Assembly: GCF_014203645.1 (NCBI RefSeq)
Contig: NZ_JACHJL010000011.1
Location: 186,001 to 250,000, forward strand
Direction: 5' to 3'
Source of the DNA: Streptomyces zagrosensis
GTDB taxonomy: Bacteria; Actinomycetota; Actinomycetes; Streptomycetales; Streptomycetaceae
Length of the DNA: 64,000 nucleotides
Positions 37,146 through 45,492 of this stretch are shown here, piece after piece. The translations under genes and the position numbers were made by a program. The notes under the pieces were generated by a model that saw only the letters and a list, made by a program, of their open reading frames with translations, did no database searches and was not told the DNA's origin. How positions within the stretch are numbered: the stretch's first letter is position 1; each line of letters begins with the position of its first letter.

Positions 37146-37169
37146 GGGTAGTGCGCGGGCGCACTACCC
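37146..37169 (-). terminator. Tight hairpin between the MFS and phosphatase genes
   Basis: GGGTAGTGCG (37146-37155) pairs perfectly with CGCACTACCC (37160-37169) around the 4-base loop CGGG. It is 130 bases past the stop of the minus-strand MFS gene and 98 bases before the phosphatase start. A terminator of the MFS gene is likeliest; an operator dyad for the phosphatase gene is the alternative. Confidence 0.5.
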
Positions 37170-37299
37170 CAACTCTGCCCTCCCCCTGCACGGCGGCCGA
37201 GCCCCGAGGCGGCCCCCGGGGCGCCCGGTTCCGCCCCGCGACCCGAACCGCCGGTCCGCGCTAGCCCTCGCTACTCCCGGCTAGCCCCCGTTAGCCCCC

Positions 37300-40089
37300 T
37301 TAGTCTTCGTATCCCAGTTGCAGGTCCCGCTCCGTGCGTCCGCCGCCCGCGACCCGCAGCACGGTCGCCACCGGCGGGTATCCCGCCGCGATCACCGTGT
37401 ACTGGCCCGCCGACAGGTCGATGAAGCGAAAGACGCCGTCGGCCCCGGTGGTTGCCGTGTCCACGACGTTGCCAGCCGCGTCGAGCAGCGTGACCCGCGC
37501 GTCCTCCACCGTGCGTCCACCGCTGGCCCGCACGGTGCCGCGGAGCACCGCACCGCCGGCCAACTCGATGTCCTGCCGGGTCTCGCGTGCGGCCTGCACG
37601 GTCACCGGCAGGGCGGCGGGCCGGTAGGCGGGCGCGCTGGAGGCGAGCGTGTACTCGCCGGCCACCAACTCGGTGATCAAATAGCCTCCTTCTCGGCCGC
37701 TGCGGGTGGAGGCGACGACCTCGCCGCGTACGTCGGTGAGCGTGACCATCGCATCGCGTACGGGCGTACCGTCCGCCGTGCACACCGCACCCGCAAGGCG
37801 GCCCGCGCCGCCCAGCACCACATCGAGCTCGACGGGTCGCTCCGCGACGGTGACGCTGACCGCCTGCGGCTGGTGCCCGCCCGCTGCAGCGATCAGGACG
37901 TACGCGCCGGGGCCGGGCGTGCTCAGTGCGTAGCGCCCGTCTGCTCCCGTCGCGCCCCGCCCGATCTGTCGGCCCGCGACGTCGATCAGGGTGAGGGCGG
38001 CGCGCGGCACGATGCTGCCGTCGTGATGCGCGACGGTCCCGCACACCGGGACGCCGGCCATCGGCTGGCCTTCGGTGCGGCTGTGCTCGGTGCCGTACGA
38101 CGCGGCGGAGGTGGTGGGGGTGGCGTCCTTCGCACCGTAAGAGGTGGCGTAGCCCGTGTCGTACGAGGTGTCGTACGAGGTTTCTCGCTGGCCCGCGGTG
38201 TGCGCGGGCGTGCCGTTGATGGCGGTGTCGGTCCGGCTGCGGGCGGTGGGGACGGCGTGGTCTTGCTGGTCGGTGCGGGACACCAGGGGTTTCTCCTTCA
38301 GCAGCAAGGCGAGCAGGAAGCCGAGGACGAGCACCGGCACGAGGTAGAGGAAAATGCGGGGCATCGCGTCGGCGTACGCGGTGAGGTAGCTGTCGCGCAG
38401 GGTGTCGGGGAGGGTGCGGACCGCCTCCGGGGTGATCGAGTCGGCGCCCGGCAGTTCGGCGCCTGGGGGCAGTTCACGGGCGAGGGCGTCGGCGAGCCGG
38501 TTGGCGAACAGGGTGCCGAAGATCGCCGCCCCGATACTGCCGCCGATCTGCCGGAAGTAGTTGTTGGCGCTGGTCGCCGAGCCGAGGTCGGCCGGGCGTA
38601 CGGAGTTTTGGACGGCGAGCACCAGGACCGGGAGGACCAGGCCGAGGCCGAGGCCGAGCACGCCCATCCATGCGCTGTAGGTCAGCCGGGCGGTGTCCTC
38701 GGTCAGGCGGGACAGCAGCCACATGCCGAGGGTTGCCAGCGCACAACCGACGATGGGGTACGCGCGGTAGCGGCCGGTGCGGCTGATCCAGTGCCCGGAG
38801 GCGATCGAGGCGACGACGACGCCACCCATCATCGGCAGCATCATAAGACCGGACTCGGTGGCCGTGGCCCCGTCCACCATTTGCAGGTAGGACGGCAGAT
38901 AGCTGGCGGCGCCGAACAGTGCGACGCCGACGACCGCGCCGACGAGACCGCTCACGTTGAAGATCGAGTCACGGAACAGCCGCAGCGGCATGATCGGTTC
39001 GCGCGCGAAGTGCTCGACGACGATGAACAGGAGCACGGTGCCAAGCGCCCCCAGGCCAAGGCCCACGATGATCTGGGAGTCCCAAGCGTGTTCCGTGCCG
39101 CCCCAACTGGTGAGCAGCACCAGGCAGGTGGAGGCAGCGGCGATCAACAGGGTGCCGAGCACATCGAAGTGGGCGCGCCCCTTGGGCCGGGGCAACTTCA
39201 GCACGAGGAGGATCACGGCCAACGTCACCAGGCCGAGCGGCACATTGATGTAGAAACACCACCGCCAGGACGCGTGGTCGGTGAAGAAGCCGCCGATCAG
39301 CGGTCCGGCGACGGACGCGAGTCCGAAAATGGCACCGATGAGGCCCATATAGCGCGCGCGCTGCCGGGGCGGCACGATATCCGCCATGATCGCCTGAACA
39401 CCGATCATCAGCCCACCGCCGCCCACGCCTTGAATGGCGCGGAAGATGATCAGCTCGTCCATGGTGCGGGACCAGCCCGCCAGCGCCGAGCCCGCGATGA
39501 ACACCACGATCGCGAAGACGAACACGCCCTTGCGGCCCAGGAGATCACCGAGCTTGCCGTAGATCGGAAGCACGACCGTCGAGGCCAGCAGGTAGGAGGT
39601 GATGGCCCAGGACATCTGGTCAAGGCCGTGCAGATCACCCACGATCTCGGGCAACGCGGTGGCGATGATGGTCTGATCGAGGGACGCCAGCAGCAGGGTC
39701 AGCATCAACCCGAGAAAGACCAGCCGCACCCGGGCCGGGCTGAGTGACACGATGGCCGTGTTGGCTGGGTCGGTTGCTGCGGCTGTGCTGGCTGTTTCCG
39801 CTGTGCTGGCCGTGCTGGCCGTGCTGGCTGTTTTCGCTGTGCTAGCCGGGGCAGCAGGGTCGCCGTCATCGGGAGGCGGTTGCCATCTGGCCTGCGCCGA
39901 GGGCGTCGGTTGGTCCGTTTCCTGACGCTTCAGCGCTCCCGGGGCGCCGTTGGGCTCCCCCGGGTTGCTTTGACCGCTTGCGTCTCGCGCCGGGCGTACC
40001 GCCCGCGCCGTCGCGTATTGCTTGGTTGGGGAGGCCGGGTCGAGCGCCGCGCTGGGCTCGTCCCGATCCGCCAGGGTGGTCCCGCCCAC
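37300..40089 (-). CDS. DHA2-type MFS exporter with C-terminal carboxypeptidase-regulatory-like repeats
   Basis: A 929-residue fusion. A Ser/Thr/Ala-rich N-terminus (to about 110, with TAS-type tandem repeats) precedes a 14-segment DHA2/EmrB exporter (VFLGLMLTLLLASLDQTIIA, ITSYLLASTVVLPIYGKLGD, QGVGGGGLMIG). After a linker near 620-690 come three repeats of about 80 residues (GVPVCGTVAHHDGSIVPRA, GRLAGAVCTADGTPVRDA, AVLRGTVRASGGRTVEDA), each a CarboxypepD_reg/CNA-B-like beta-sandwich. The exporter likely pumps drugs; the sandwiches may lie at the cell surface or cytoplasmic face depending on topology. The start is GTG at 40089 with GGGAGCG upstream. Some streptomycete DHA2 exporters have this tail. 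Confidence 0.88.
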   Translation of the reverse strand: MGGTTLADRDEPSAALDPASPTKQYATARAVRPARDASGQSNPGEPNGAPGALKRQETDQPTPSAQARWQPPPDDGDPAAPASTAKTASTASTASTAETASTAAATDPANTAIVSLSPARVRLVFLGLMLTLLLASLDQTIIATALPEIVGDLHGLDQMSWAITSYLLASTVVLPIYGKLGDLLGRKGVFVFAIVVFIAGSALAGWSRTMDELIIFRAIQGVGGGGLMIGVQAIMADIVPPRQRARYMGLIGAIFGLASVAGPLIGGFFTDHASWRWCFYINVPLGLVTLAVILLVLKLPRPKGRAHFDVLGTLLIAAASTCLVLLTSWGGTEHAWDSQIIVGLGLGALGTVLLFIVVEHFAREPIMPLRLFRDSIFNVSGLVGAVVGVALFGAASYLPSYLQMVDGATATESGLMMLPMMGGVVVASIASGHWISRTGRYRAYPIVGCALATLGMWLLSRLTEDTARLTYSAWMGVLGLGLGLVLPVLVLAVQNSVRPADLGSATSANNYFRQIGGSIGAAIFGTLFANRLADALARELPPGAELPGADSITPEAVRTLPDTLRDSYLTAYADAMPRIFLYLVPVLVLGFLLALLLKEKPLVSRTDQQDHAVPTARSRTDTAINGTPAHTAGQRETSYDTSYDTGYATSYGAKDATPTTSAASYGTEHSRTEGQPMAGVPVCGTVAHHDGSIVPRAALTLIDVAGRQIGRGATGADGRYALSTPGPGAYVLIAAAGGHQPQAVSVTVAERPVELDVVLGGAGRLAGAVCTADGTPVRDAMVTLTDVRGEVVASTRSGREGGYLITELVAGEYTLASSAPAYRPAALPVTVQAARETRQDIELAGGAVLRGTVRASGGRTVEDARVTLLDAAGNVVDTATTGADGVFRFIDLSAGQYTVIAAGYPPVATVLRVAGGGRTERDLQLGYED

Positions 40090-40515
40090 GTACCGCTCCC
40101 GTCGTCACGTCTGCACCGCTGCTCATTTCTCGCATTACGCGACAACAGCGAGCAACCGAGACGATTCTTCGAAAAGAGGCGACACGGGCGAGCAACTTCG
40201 TTGCCCCAGGCGCCTGTCACGCGCTCATCAGGGGTTTCCCTGCCGAGGGCGCCCGGAGCACATCGGAGCATCGCCGGGAAAAACCACTCGATCCGGTGAG
40301 CCGACCATTCACGCGCACGGGGGCGGCGCCGAATCTGCGTGCGCAGCGCAACTCCGCGCCCTGCGGGGCCGTGCGGAGCCCTGCGGGGCCGCGACGGGGG
40401 CCGGGCCGGGCGGTCAAGTCATTGGCTGTACGGGGAAGTTGCCCCGCGTACGCCGCCGTGCCGCCCGGCGGGTCATTGGCGCCGCTTCGCCGGCAAGCCA
40501 CCCCTCACCGACAGG
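40090..40515. other. Intergenic region upstream of the MFS exporter
   Basis: These 426 bases separate the MFS start from the SRPBCC stop. They contain a 14-bp direct repeat (40358 and 40378) and no gene I accept. Frames running through it on the plus strand lack family features. The region probably holds the MFS promoter. Confidence 0.5.
40358..40391. repeat. 14-bp direct repeat at a 20-bp period
   Basis: GCCCTGCGGGGCCG at 40358-40371 and again at 40378-40391. Each copy contains the small dyad CCCTGCGGGG. The exact 20-bp period places both on the same face of the helix. It lies about 270-300 bp before the MFS start. Confidence 0.6.
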
Positions 40516-40959
40516 TCACTTCTCCGTCTCTTGCGCGAGCCGGGCCAGCACGGCGTCGTAGATCCGCCCGAGCCCCTTGGGCGCGAAGGTCCGCTCGAAG
40601 AAACCACCGATGCCACCGGCGCCGGTCCACACGCTGGTGACCAGGACGCGCGACTTCCCTTCACCCGCCGGGGTCACGGTCCAGGTGGTGACCATCGAGG
40701 AGTTCCGGTCCTTTTCGACCAATTGGCCATCGGTCGGCTCGGTCACGTCGAGCAGGCAATCGCGCACCCGCTTACTGGTCGCCTGGAGCTTCCAGTGCAC
40801 CAGCGTGCCCTCGCCGTCACCACCCTCGCGCACCTCGTACTCGCTGAAGTGCTCGGACAGCAGCCGTTCCCGCTTGCCGCTGTAGTCGGCGAGCGTATCG
40901 AACACATCCTCGGCACCCGCCGTGATGATTCGCTCCGTCGTGGCCTCGACCTGCGTCAT
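40516..40959 (-). CDS. SRPBCC family (polyketide cyclase/dehydrase-like) protein
   Basis: A 147-residue START-like fold protein beginning MTQVEATTERIITAGAEDVF, with EVREGGDGEGTLVHWKLQAT, a central strand block and the final helix GFFERTFAPKGLGRIYDAVL. This superfamily binds hydrophobic ligands; a specific reaction cannot be inferred. The ATG at 40959 has GGAGGA 6 bases upstream. The frame extends to 41064, but that would overlap the promoter of the divergent radical SAM gene. Confidence 0.85.
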   Translation of the reverse strand: MTQVEATTERIITAGAEDVFDTLADYSGKRERLLSEHFSEYEVREGGDGEGTLVHWKLQATSKRVRDCLLDVTEPTDGQLVEKDRNSSMVTTWTVTPAGEGKSRVLVTSVWTGAGGIGGFFERTFAPKGLGRIYDAVLARLAQETEK

Positions 40960-41058
40960 CGCTGTTCCTCCGGTCCTGTTCACGTGCTCTCGTGCGTGAT
41001 CGGCAAGCCAACCACTTCCCCTCGCACCCGCCCAAATCGGGGACTGACACCCTTCGAA

Positions 41059-41078
41059 TAGCACGTATGTTCTATAAT
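41059..41078 (+). promoter_or_regulatory. LexA-like dyad overlapping a perfect -10 box
   Basis: TAGCACGTATGTTCTA (41059-41074) is a 16-bp dyad with one mismatched pair. It resembles the actinobacterial SOS box (CGAAC-N4-GTTCG): the right half GTTC is intact and the left half reads GCAC for GAAC. The consensus -10 TATAAT (41073-41078) overlaps its right end, so a bound repressor would block this promoter. It lies 28-47 bases before the radical SAM start. Confidence 0.55.
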
Positions 41079-41105
41079 CGAGGCCGTACGACCGAGGAGG
41101 TGCTC

Positions 41106-42128
41106 ATGCGCTGGGAGAACCTAGCCGCCGAGAAGGCCGCACCCGCGCTGTTCGGCATGGACAGCGTGACGCGCACCTTCGACACTCCCGAGTTCCGCGG
41201 CATCACCTTCCACGAGGTGCGGGCCCGCTCGCTGCTGAACCGGGTGCCGGGCGCGTCCCGGATGCCTTTCGAGTGGACGGTCAATCCCTACCGCGGCTGC
41301 TCCCACGCCTGCGTGTACTGCTTCGCACGCAAGACCCACAGCTACCTCGACCTAGACACCGGCATCGGGTTCGACTCCCAAATCGTGGTGAAGATCAACG
41401 CGGTCGCGCTGCTGCGCCGCGAGTTGGCCGCGCGGAGCTGGACCGGCGAACACATCGCGATGGGCACGAACGTGGACTGCTACCAGCGCGCCGAGGGCCG
41501 ATATCGGCTGATGCCCGGCATTTTGGCCGCCCTCCTTGAGCGGTCCAACCCGTTCTCCATCCTCACCAAGGGCACCTTGCTCTTGCGTGACCTGGAGCTG
41601 CTGCGATCGGCGGCGGCGCGTACCGACGTCGGCGTCTCGATGTCAGTGGGCTTCGTCGATCCCGCGCTGTGGGGCACCGTGGAGCCCGGCACGCCCTCGC
41701 CCGAGCGGCGCCTTGGCACGGTGCGCACCCTGACCGACCACGGCATCGCGTGCGGGGTGCTGATGGCGCCGGTCATCCCGTATCTGAGCGACTCGCCCGA
41801 GCAGCTGCGGCAGACGGTGCGGGCCATCGCCGAGGCCGGGGCGACCTCGGTCACGCCGCTGGTGTTGCATCTGCGGCCGGGCGCCCGGGAGTGGTTCCTG
41901 ACCTGGCTCGACCAGCACCACCCCGGGCTGCGGCGGCGCTATGACGCGCTCTACGCGGACGGGGCCTACGCACCCAAGTGGTATCAGCGGCGGATCACCC
42001 GCCAGGTGCACGAACTGGCCACCGAGTACGGCATCGGCCCCTCCGGACCCGGGGCGGCCCGCGCGCTGCCCGAGCCGCCGCCCGTGTTGCCCGACCCGGC
42101 CGCCGGGACCCAACTGGCGCTGTTGTAG
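41106..42128 (+). CDS. Rv2578c-family radical SAM protein
   Basis: A 340-residue radical SAM protein. The iron-sulfur motif is CSHACVYC (Cys65, Cys69, Cys72) within NPYRGCSHACVYCFARKTH. TNVDCYQRAEGRYRLMPGIL and SNPFSILTKGTLLLRDL match the SplB-related group that includes mycobacterial Rv2578c. SplB itself repairs spore photoproduct; these relatives are suspected of DNA repair but unproven. The ATG at 41106 has GAGGAGG 5 bases upstream. An upstream in-frame ATG (41067) lies within the operator and -10 region and is rejected. Control by a LexA-like site fits a damage role. Confidence 0.88.
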   Translation: MRWENLAAEKAAPALFGMDSVTRTFDTPEFRGITFHEVRARSLLNRVPGASRMPFEWTVNPYRGCSHACVYCFARKTHSYLDLDTGIGFDSQIVVKINAVALLRRELAARSWTGEHIAMGTNVDCYQRAEGRYRLMPGILAALLERSNPFSILTKGTLLLRDLELLRSAAARTDVGVSMSVGFVDPALWGTVEPGTPSPERRLGTVRTLTDHGIACGVLMAPVIPYLSDSPEQLRQTVRAIAEAGATSVTPLVLHLRPGAREWFLTWLDQHHPGLRRRYDALYADGAYAPKWYQRRITRQVHELATEYGIGPSGPGAARALPEPPPVLPDPAAGTQLALL

Positions 42129-42175
42129 AACCGGGACAGCGGCAGTTGCGCCGCAGGCACCACGTAGGGAGTCCC

Positions 42176-42574
42176 ATGGCAGAGCACACCCAGATCATTG
42201 CGCCGGACGGCATCGCGCCTGGCAACGGCTACAGCCACGTCGTCATGGGCAGCGGGACGCTCATAGCGATCTCGGGGCAGATCTCCGTAGACGAACACGG
42301 CGCGCTGGTGGGCGAGGGGGACCCCGAGGCGCAGGCGCGCCAGGTCTTCGCCAACCTGCGCCGCTGCCTCGATGCGGCCGGCGCGACCTTCGCCGACGTG
42401 GTGAAGCTGACCTTCTACGTCACCGACGTCGCCTTCATGCCGGCGCTGCGCGCGGCGCGCGATGCGCACATCGACGCCGCGAAGCCCCCGGCCAGCTCCG
42501 CCGTCCAGGTCGCGGCGCTGGTGCGGCCAGAACTCCTGGTGGAGGTGGACGCGTTCGCCGTACTCGACAGGTGA
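42176..42574 (+). CDS. RidA family protein
   Basis: A 132-residue RidA/YjgF-family protein. It has ISGQISVDEHGALVGEGDPEAQ, QVFANLRRCLDAAGATFADVVKLTFYVTD and KPPASSAVQVAALVRPELLVEVDAFAV; the conserved arginine that binds the imine substrate is in the ALVRPELLVEV strand. RidA proteins hydrolyse reactive enamines/imines from PLP enzymes; subfamily functions vary. The ATG at 42176 has TAGGGAG upstream. It follows the radical SAM gene after 47 bases on the same strand and may be co-transcribed. Confidence 0.9.
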   Translation: MAEHTQIIAPDGIAPGNGYSHVVMGSGTLIAISGQISVDEHGALVGEGDPEAQARQVFANLRRCLDAAGATFADVVKLTFYVTDVAFMPALRAARDAHIDAAKPPASSAVQVAALVRPELLVEVDAFAVLDR

Positions 42575-42583
42575 GCGCGGGCC

Positions 42584-42610
42584 GGCCGGCGAGGCAACCG
42601 ATCGCCGGCC
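42584..42610. terminator. Convergent hairpin between the RidA gene and the ABC operon
   Basis: GGCCGGCGA (42584-42592) pairs perfectly with TCGCCGGCC (42602-42610), a 9-base loop. It lies 9 bases past the RidA gene stop and 66 bases past the ABC operon's last stop, so it could serve both strands. Confidence 0.6.
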
Positions 42611-42676
42611 ACCGCGCCCGCCCCCAGGCAGCCGGGCCCAGGGCGCGCAGCCCGGGGCAGCCGGGCGCGCAGTCGG

Positions 42677-44485
42677 TCAAAGCGTCGCGGCCAGCAACTC
42701 CCGGGTGTAGTCGTGCGACGGGTGGTCGAAGACCGCGTCGCGGGTTCCGGTCTCCACCACCTCGCCGCCGTGCAACACGGCGATCCGGTCACAGAAGTGC
42801 CGTACGACCGCCAGGTCGTGCGAGACGAACAGCAGCGAGAGCCCGAACTCGTCCCGCAGATCCATCAGCAAGTTGAGCACCTGCGCCTGTACGGACACAT
42901 CGAGCGCCGAGACCGGCTCGTCGGCGATCAGCAGCCTGGGTGCGGGGGCCAGCGCGCGGGCGATGCCGATGCGTTGGCGCTGGCCCCCGGAGAACTCGTG
43001 CGGATAGCGCGCCAGATGCTCCGTCTTGAGGCCCACTCGCTCCAGGAGCCATGCCGCGCGCTCCCGTCGTTCGGCCGCTCGTTGGTTGGTGTGCGCGAGC
43101 AGCGGCGTGGTGACGATCTGCTCCACGGTACGGCGCGGGTTGAGCGAGGCGTACGGGTCCTGGAAGACGAGCTGCACCTCACGGCTGAGCTCGCGGCGCA
43201 GCCGAGTATGTCGGGCGGCGGCCGAAATGTCCCGCCCGTCGAAGTGGACGCTGCCCGAGGTGGGCCGCTGGAGCCCGGCCAGTACCCGGGCCGTGGTGGA
43301 CTTCCCCGACCCCGACTCTCCCACCAGGCCCAGCGTCTCACCGGGCGCGATGGCCAGGCTGACATCGCGTACGGCTTGGACCGGCGCTCGGCGCAGCCCC
43401 GGCAGCCGCGACCCGCGCGCCGCAAACTCCACCCAAAGCCCGCGGACCTCCGCGATCGGCGACACGGTGGCCGCAGCGGCGGCGGGCCTCGCACCGGCCC
43501 GGGCCGGAGGCGCCTCGTGCCCTGACCGGGGCACCGGGTCCGGGTCGTCCACCGTCGGCAGCCGGGTGCCGGGCACGGTGTGCAGCGTGGGTGCGGCACC
43601 GATCAAGGCCCGGGTGTACGGCTTGGCCGCGGCGCCAAGGAGCCCTTGGGCCGACCCCTGTTCGACCTCCCGCCCGCCGCGTAGCACCAGCATCCGGTCG
43701 GCCATCTCGGCGACGACCCCCACATCATGGGTGACCAGGAGCACCGCCGTGCCGTGCTCTTGGCGCAGTTCGTCCAAAAGCCGCAGCACCTGACGCTGGA
43801 CGCGGGCGTCGAGCGCGGTGGTCGGCTCGTCGGCGATCAGCAGCTGTGGGGAGTTGATCAGGGCCATGGCGATCATCACGCGCTGCCGCATGCCGCCGGA
43901 GAACTGGTGCGGGTAATCCCTGGCACGGGCCGCTGGAATGGCGACCCGCTCCAGCATGTCGGTGGCCCGCCGTCTCGCCTCGGCCCGGGGGGTGCCTGGA
44001 TGGTGCAGCCGGTACGCCTCGGCGAGTTGGGCTCCCACCGAGTGGAACGGCGACAGCGCGGCCAGCGCGTCCTGAAAGACCATCGCGGCGCGTGCCCCGC
44101 GCACGGCGCACAAGCGCTTCTCGGGCGCCCCGACGATTTCGGTGCCGCCGACCTGGATGCTGCCGGTGACGGTCGTACGGGCCATGTCGTGCAGGCCGAG
44201 CGCGGCCAGGCCCACGGTGGACTTGCCCGAGCCCGATTCGCCGATCAGGCCGAGCACTTCGCCGGGCGCCACGTCGAAGGTGAGGTCACGTACGGCCTGC
44301 ACGGGCACGACCGCGCCGCGTTGGCCACCGTGCGAGCGGGCGAAGGACACGGACAGTTCGCGCACCCGCAGCGCGGGGCTGCGGCCTCCAGCAGCCATCG
44401 GGGCTTCCTCTGCGGTCAGACGGGACGGATGAGACGGGTGGGGCGCGTAGGGCCTGCGGCCGGGCGGCTGGACGGGGGCGGTCAT
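42677..44485 (-). CDS. Double ABC ATPase of an oligopeptide-type importer (DppD-DppF fusion)
   Basis: A 602-residue protein with two complete ATPase halves in tandem. Half one has GESGSGKST at about 82, FSGGMRQRV and LLIADEPTTALD. Half two has GESGSGKST at about 389, FSGGQRQRI and LLIADEPVSALD. It matches the fused DppDF/GsiA-type ATPases that power peptide or nickel/opine importers. Its ATG at 44485 overlaps the stop of the DppB-type permease (ATGA). A second ATG at 44398 with GAGG upstream would give 573 residues. It is the last gene of a four-gene operon. Confidence 0.9.
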   Translation of the reverse strand: MTAPVQPPGRRPYAPHPSHPSRLTAEEAPMAAGGRSPALRVRELSVSFARSHGGQRGAVVPVQAVRDLTFDVAPGEVLGLIGESGSGKSTVGLAALGLHDMARTTVTGSIQVGGTEIVGAPEKRLCAVRGARAAMVFQDALAALSPFHSVGAQLAEAYRLHHPGTPRAEARRRATDMLERVAIPAARARDYPHQFSGGMRQRVMIAMALINSPQLLIADEPTTALDARVQRQVLRLLDELRQEHGTAVLLVTHDVGVVAEMADRMLVLRGGREVEQGSAQGLLGAAAKPYTRALIGAAPTLHTVPGTRLPTVDDPDPVPRSGHEAPPARAGARPAAAAATVSPIAEVRGLWVEFAARGSRLPGLRRAPVQAVRDVSLAIAPGETLGLVGESGSGKSTTARVLAGLQRPTSGSVHFDGRDISAAARHTRLRRELSREVQLVFQDPYASLNPRRTVEQIVTTPLLAHTNQRAAERRERAAWLLERVGLKTEHLARYPHEFSGGQRQRIGIARALAPAPRLLIADEPVSALDVSVQAQVLNLLMDLRDEFGLSLLFVSHDLAVVRHFCDRIAVLHGGEVVETGTRDAVFDHPSHDYTRELLAATL

Positions 44486-45474
44486 GCGAGCCGTACCCGG
44501 GGATCGAGCCAGGCGACGACAAGGTCGGCCACCGCGACGAAGACGACCACGCACAGCGCGGCGAGCAGCACGGTGCCCACCACGGTCGGCAGGTCGTTGC
44601 CGACCACGGCGTCCACGGCCAGCTTTCCGACGCCGCCGAGGCCGAAGACGGTCTCGGTGATGAACGCGCCGCCGAACAGCGCCCCCGCCTCCAGGCCGAG
44701 CAGTTGCACCAGCGGTGGCGCGGCCCCGCGCGCGGTGTACTTCAGATGGGCGCGGCGAGCGCTGAGCCCCTTGCCGCGCGCGGTGCGCACATACCCCTCG
44801 TGCATGACCTCAAGGAGTTGGGCGCGGGAGAGCCGGGCGAAGATGGCGGCGTTGACGAACCCGAGGACCAGCCAGGGCAGTAGCAGTCCGGCGGCCCAGC
44901 CGCCCGCGTCGTCGGCGAGCGGCACATAACCGGGTAGCGGGAGCAGATCGGTGCTGTAGACGAGCAGGTACTGCAACGCGTAGCCGAGGAAGTAGATCTG
45001 CACGCTGGCACCGATCAGGGTGAAGCCGGACAGCAGCCGGTCGGTGCGGCTGCCACGGCGTAGCGCGGAGACCAGACCGGTGCCGATACCGAGCACCAAG
45101 ATCACCGCTAGCGCGCCGGTGGCCAGCGACAGGGTGACCGGCAGATGGTCCGCGATGGCCGCGCTGACGGGCTGGTGCAGGGTGTACGAGTAGCCAAGGC
45201 AGGGCGCGCCGCAGTCGATGGGGGTGCCGTCCACGTCCTTGATGGTGCGCCCGGCGACCAGCCCCCGTAGGTAGTCGGCGTACTGCTGGACGATGGGCTG
45301 GTCGAGGCCCATGCTGTGGCGCACCGCCTCGACCTGGCCGGTGTCGCACTTGGGGCCGCAGGCGATGAGGGCGGGGTCGGATGGCGCGGCGTAAAAGAGG
45401 CCGAAGGTCGCGGCGGTGATCGCCAGGAGGACCGCCGCCGTCTGTAGGGCTCGTCGGAAGACGTACCTGAGCAT
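44482..45474 (-). CDS. Oligopeptide-type ABC permease (DppB-like)
   Basis: A 330-residue permease with an N-terminal membrane segment (ALQTAAVLLAITAATFGLFY) and the DppB-specific extracytoplasmic loop (GLDQPIVQQYADYLRGLVAG). Five more segments follow, with the coupling loop EVMHEGYVRTARGKGLSARR (EAA-type motif). It pairs with the DppC-type permease encoded upstream. A Cys-containing loop (IDCGAPCLGYSYTLHQP) is unusual. It lies 18 bases after the binding-protein gene and overlaps the ATPase start. Confidence 0.9.
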   Translation of the reverse strand: MLRYVFRRALQTAAVLLAITAATFGLFYAAPSDPALIACGPKCDTGQVEAVRHSMGLDQPIVQQYADYLRGLVAGRTIKDVDGTPIDCGAPCLGYSYTLHQPVSAAIADHLPVTLSLATGALAVILVLGIGTGLVSALRRGSRTDRLLSGFTLIGASVQIYFLGYALQYLLVYSTDLLPLPGYVPLADDAGGWAAGLLLPWLVLGFVNAAIFARLSRAQLLEVMHEGYVRTARGKGLSARRAHLKYTARGAAPPLVQLLGLEAGALFGGAFITETVFGLGGVGKLAVDAVVGNDLPTVVGTVLLAALCVVVFVAVADLVVAWLDPRVRLA

Positions 45475-45492
45475 GAGGTTCCGGTCCCGGGG

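Noticed and set aside
37318..39747. 809-codon plus-strand open frame opposite the MFS gene
   Set aside because: It mirrors the codon structure of the real gene; the His/Gln/Arg-rich translation has no domain. Long antisense frames are normal in high-GC DNA.
41044..41049. CTGACA as the -35 box for the TATAAT at 41073
   Set aside because: The spacing is 23 bases, too long for a normal promoter; the -35 remains unassigned.
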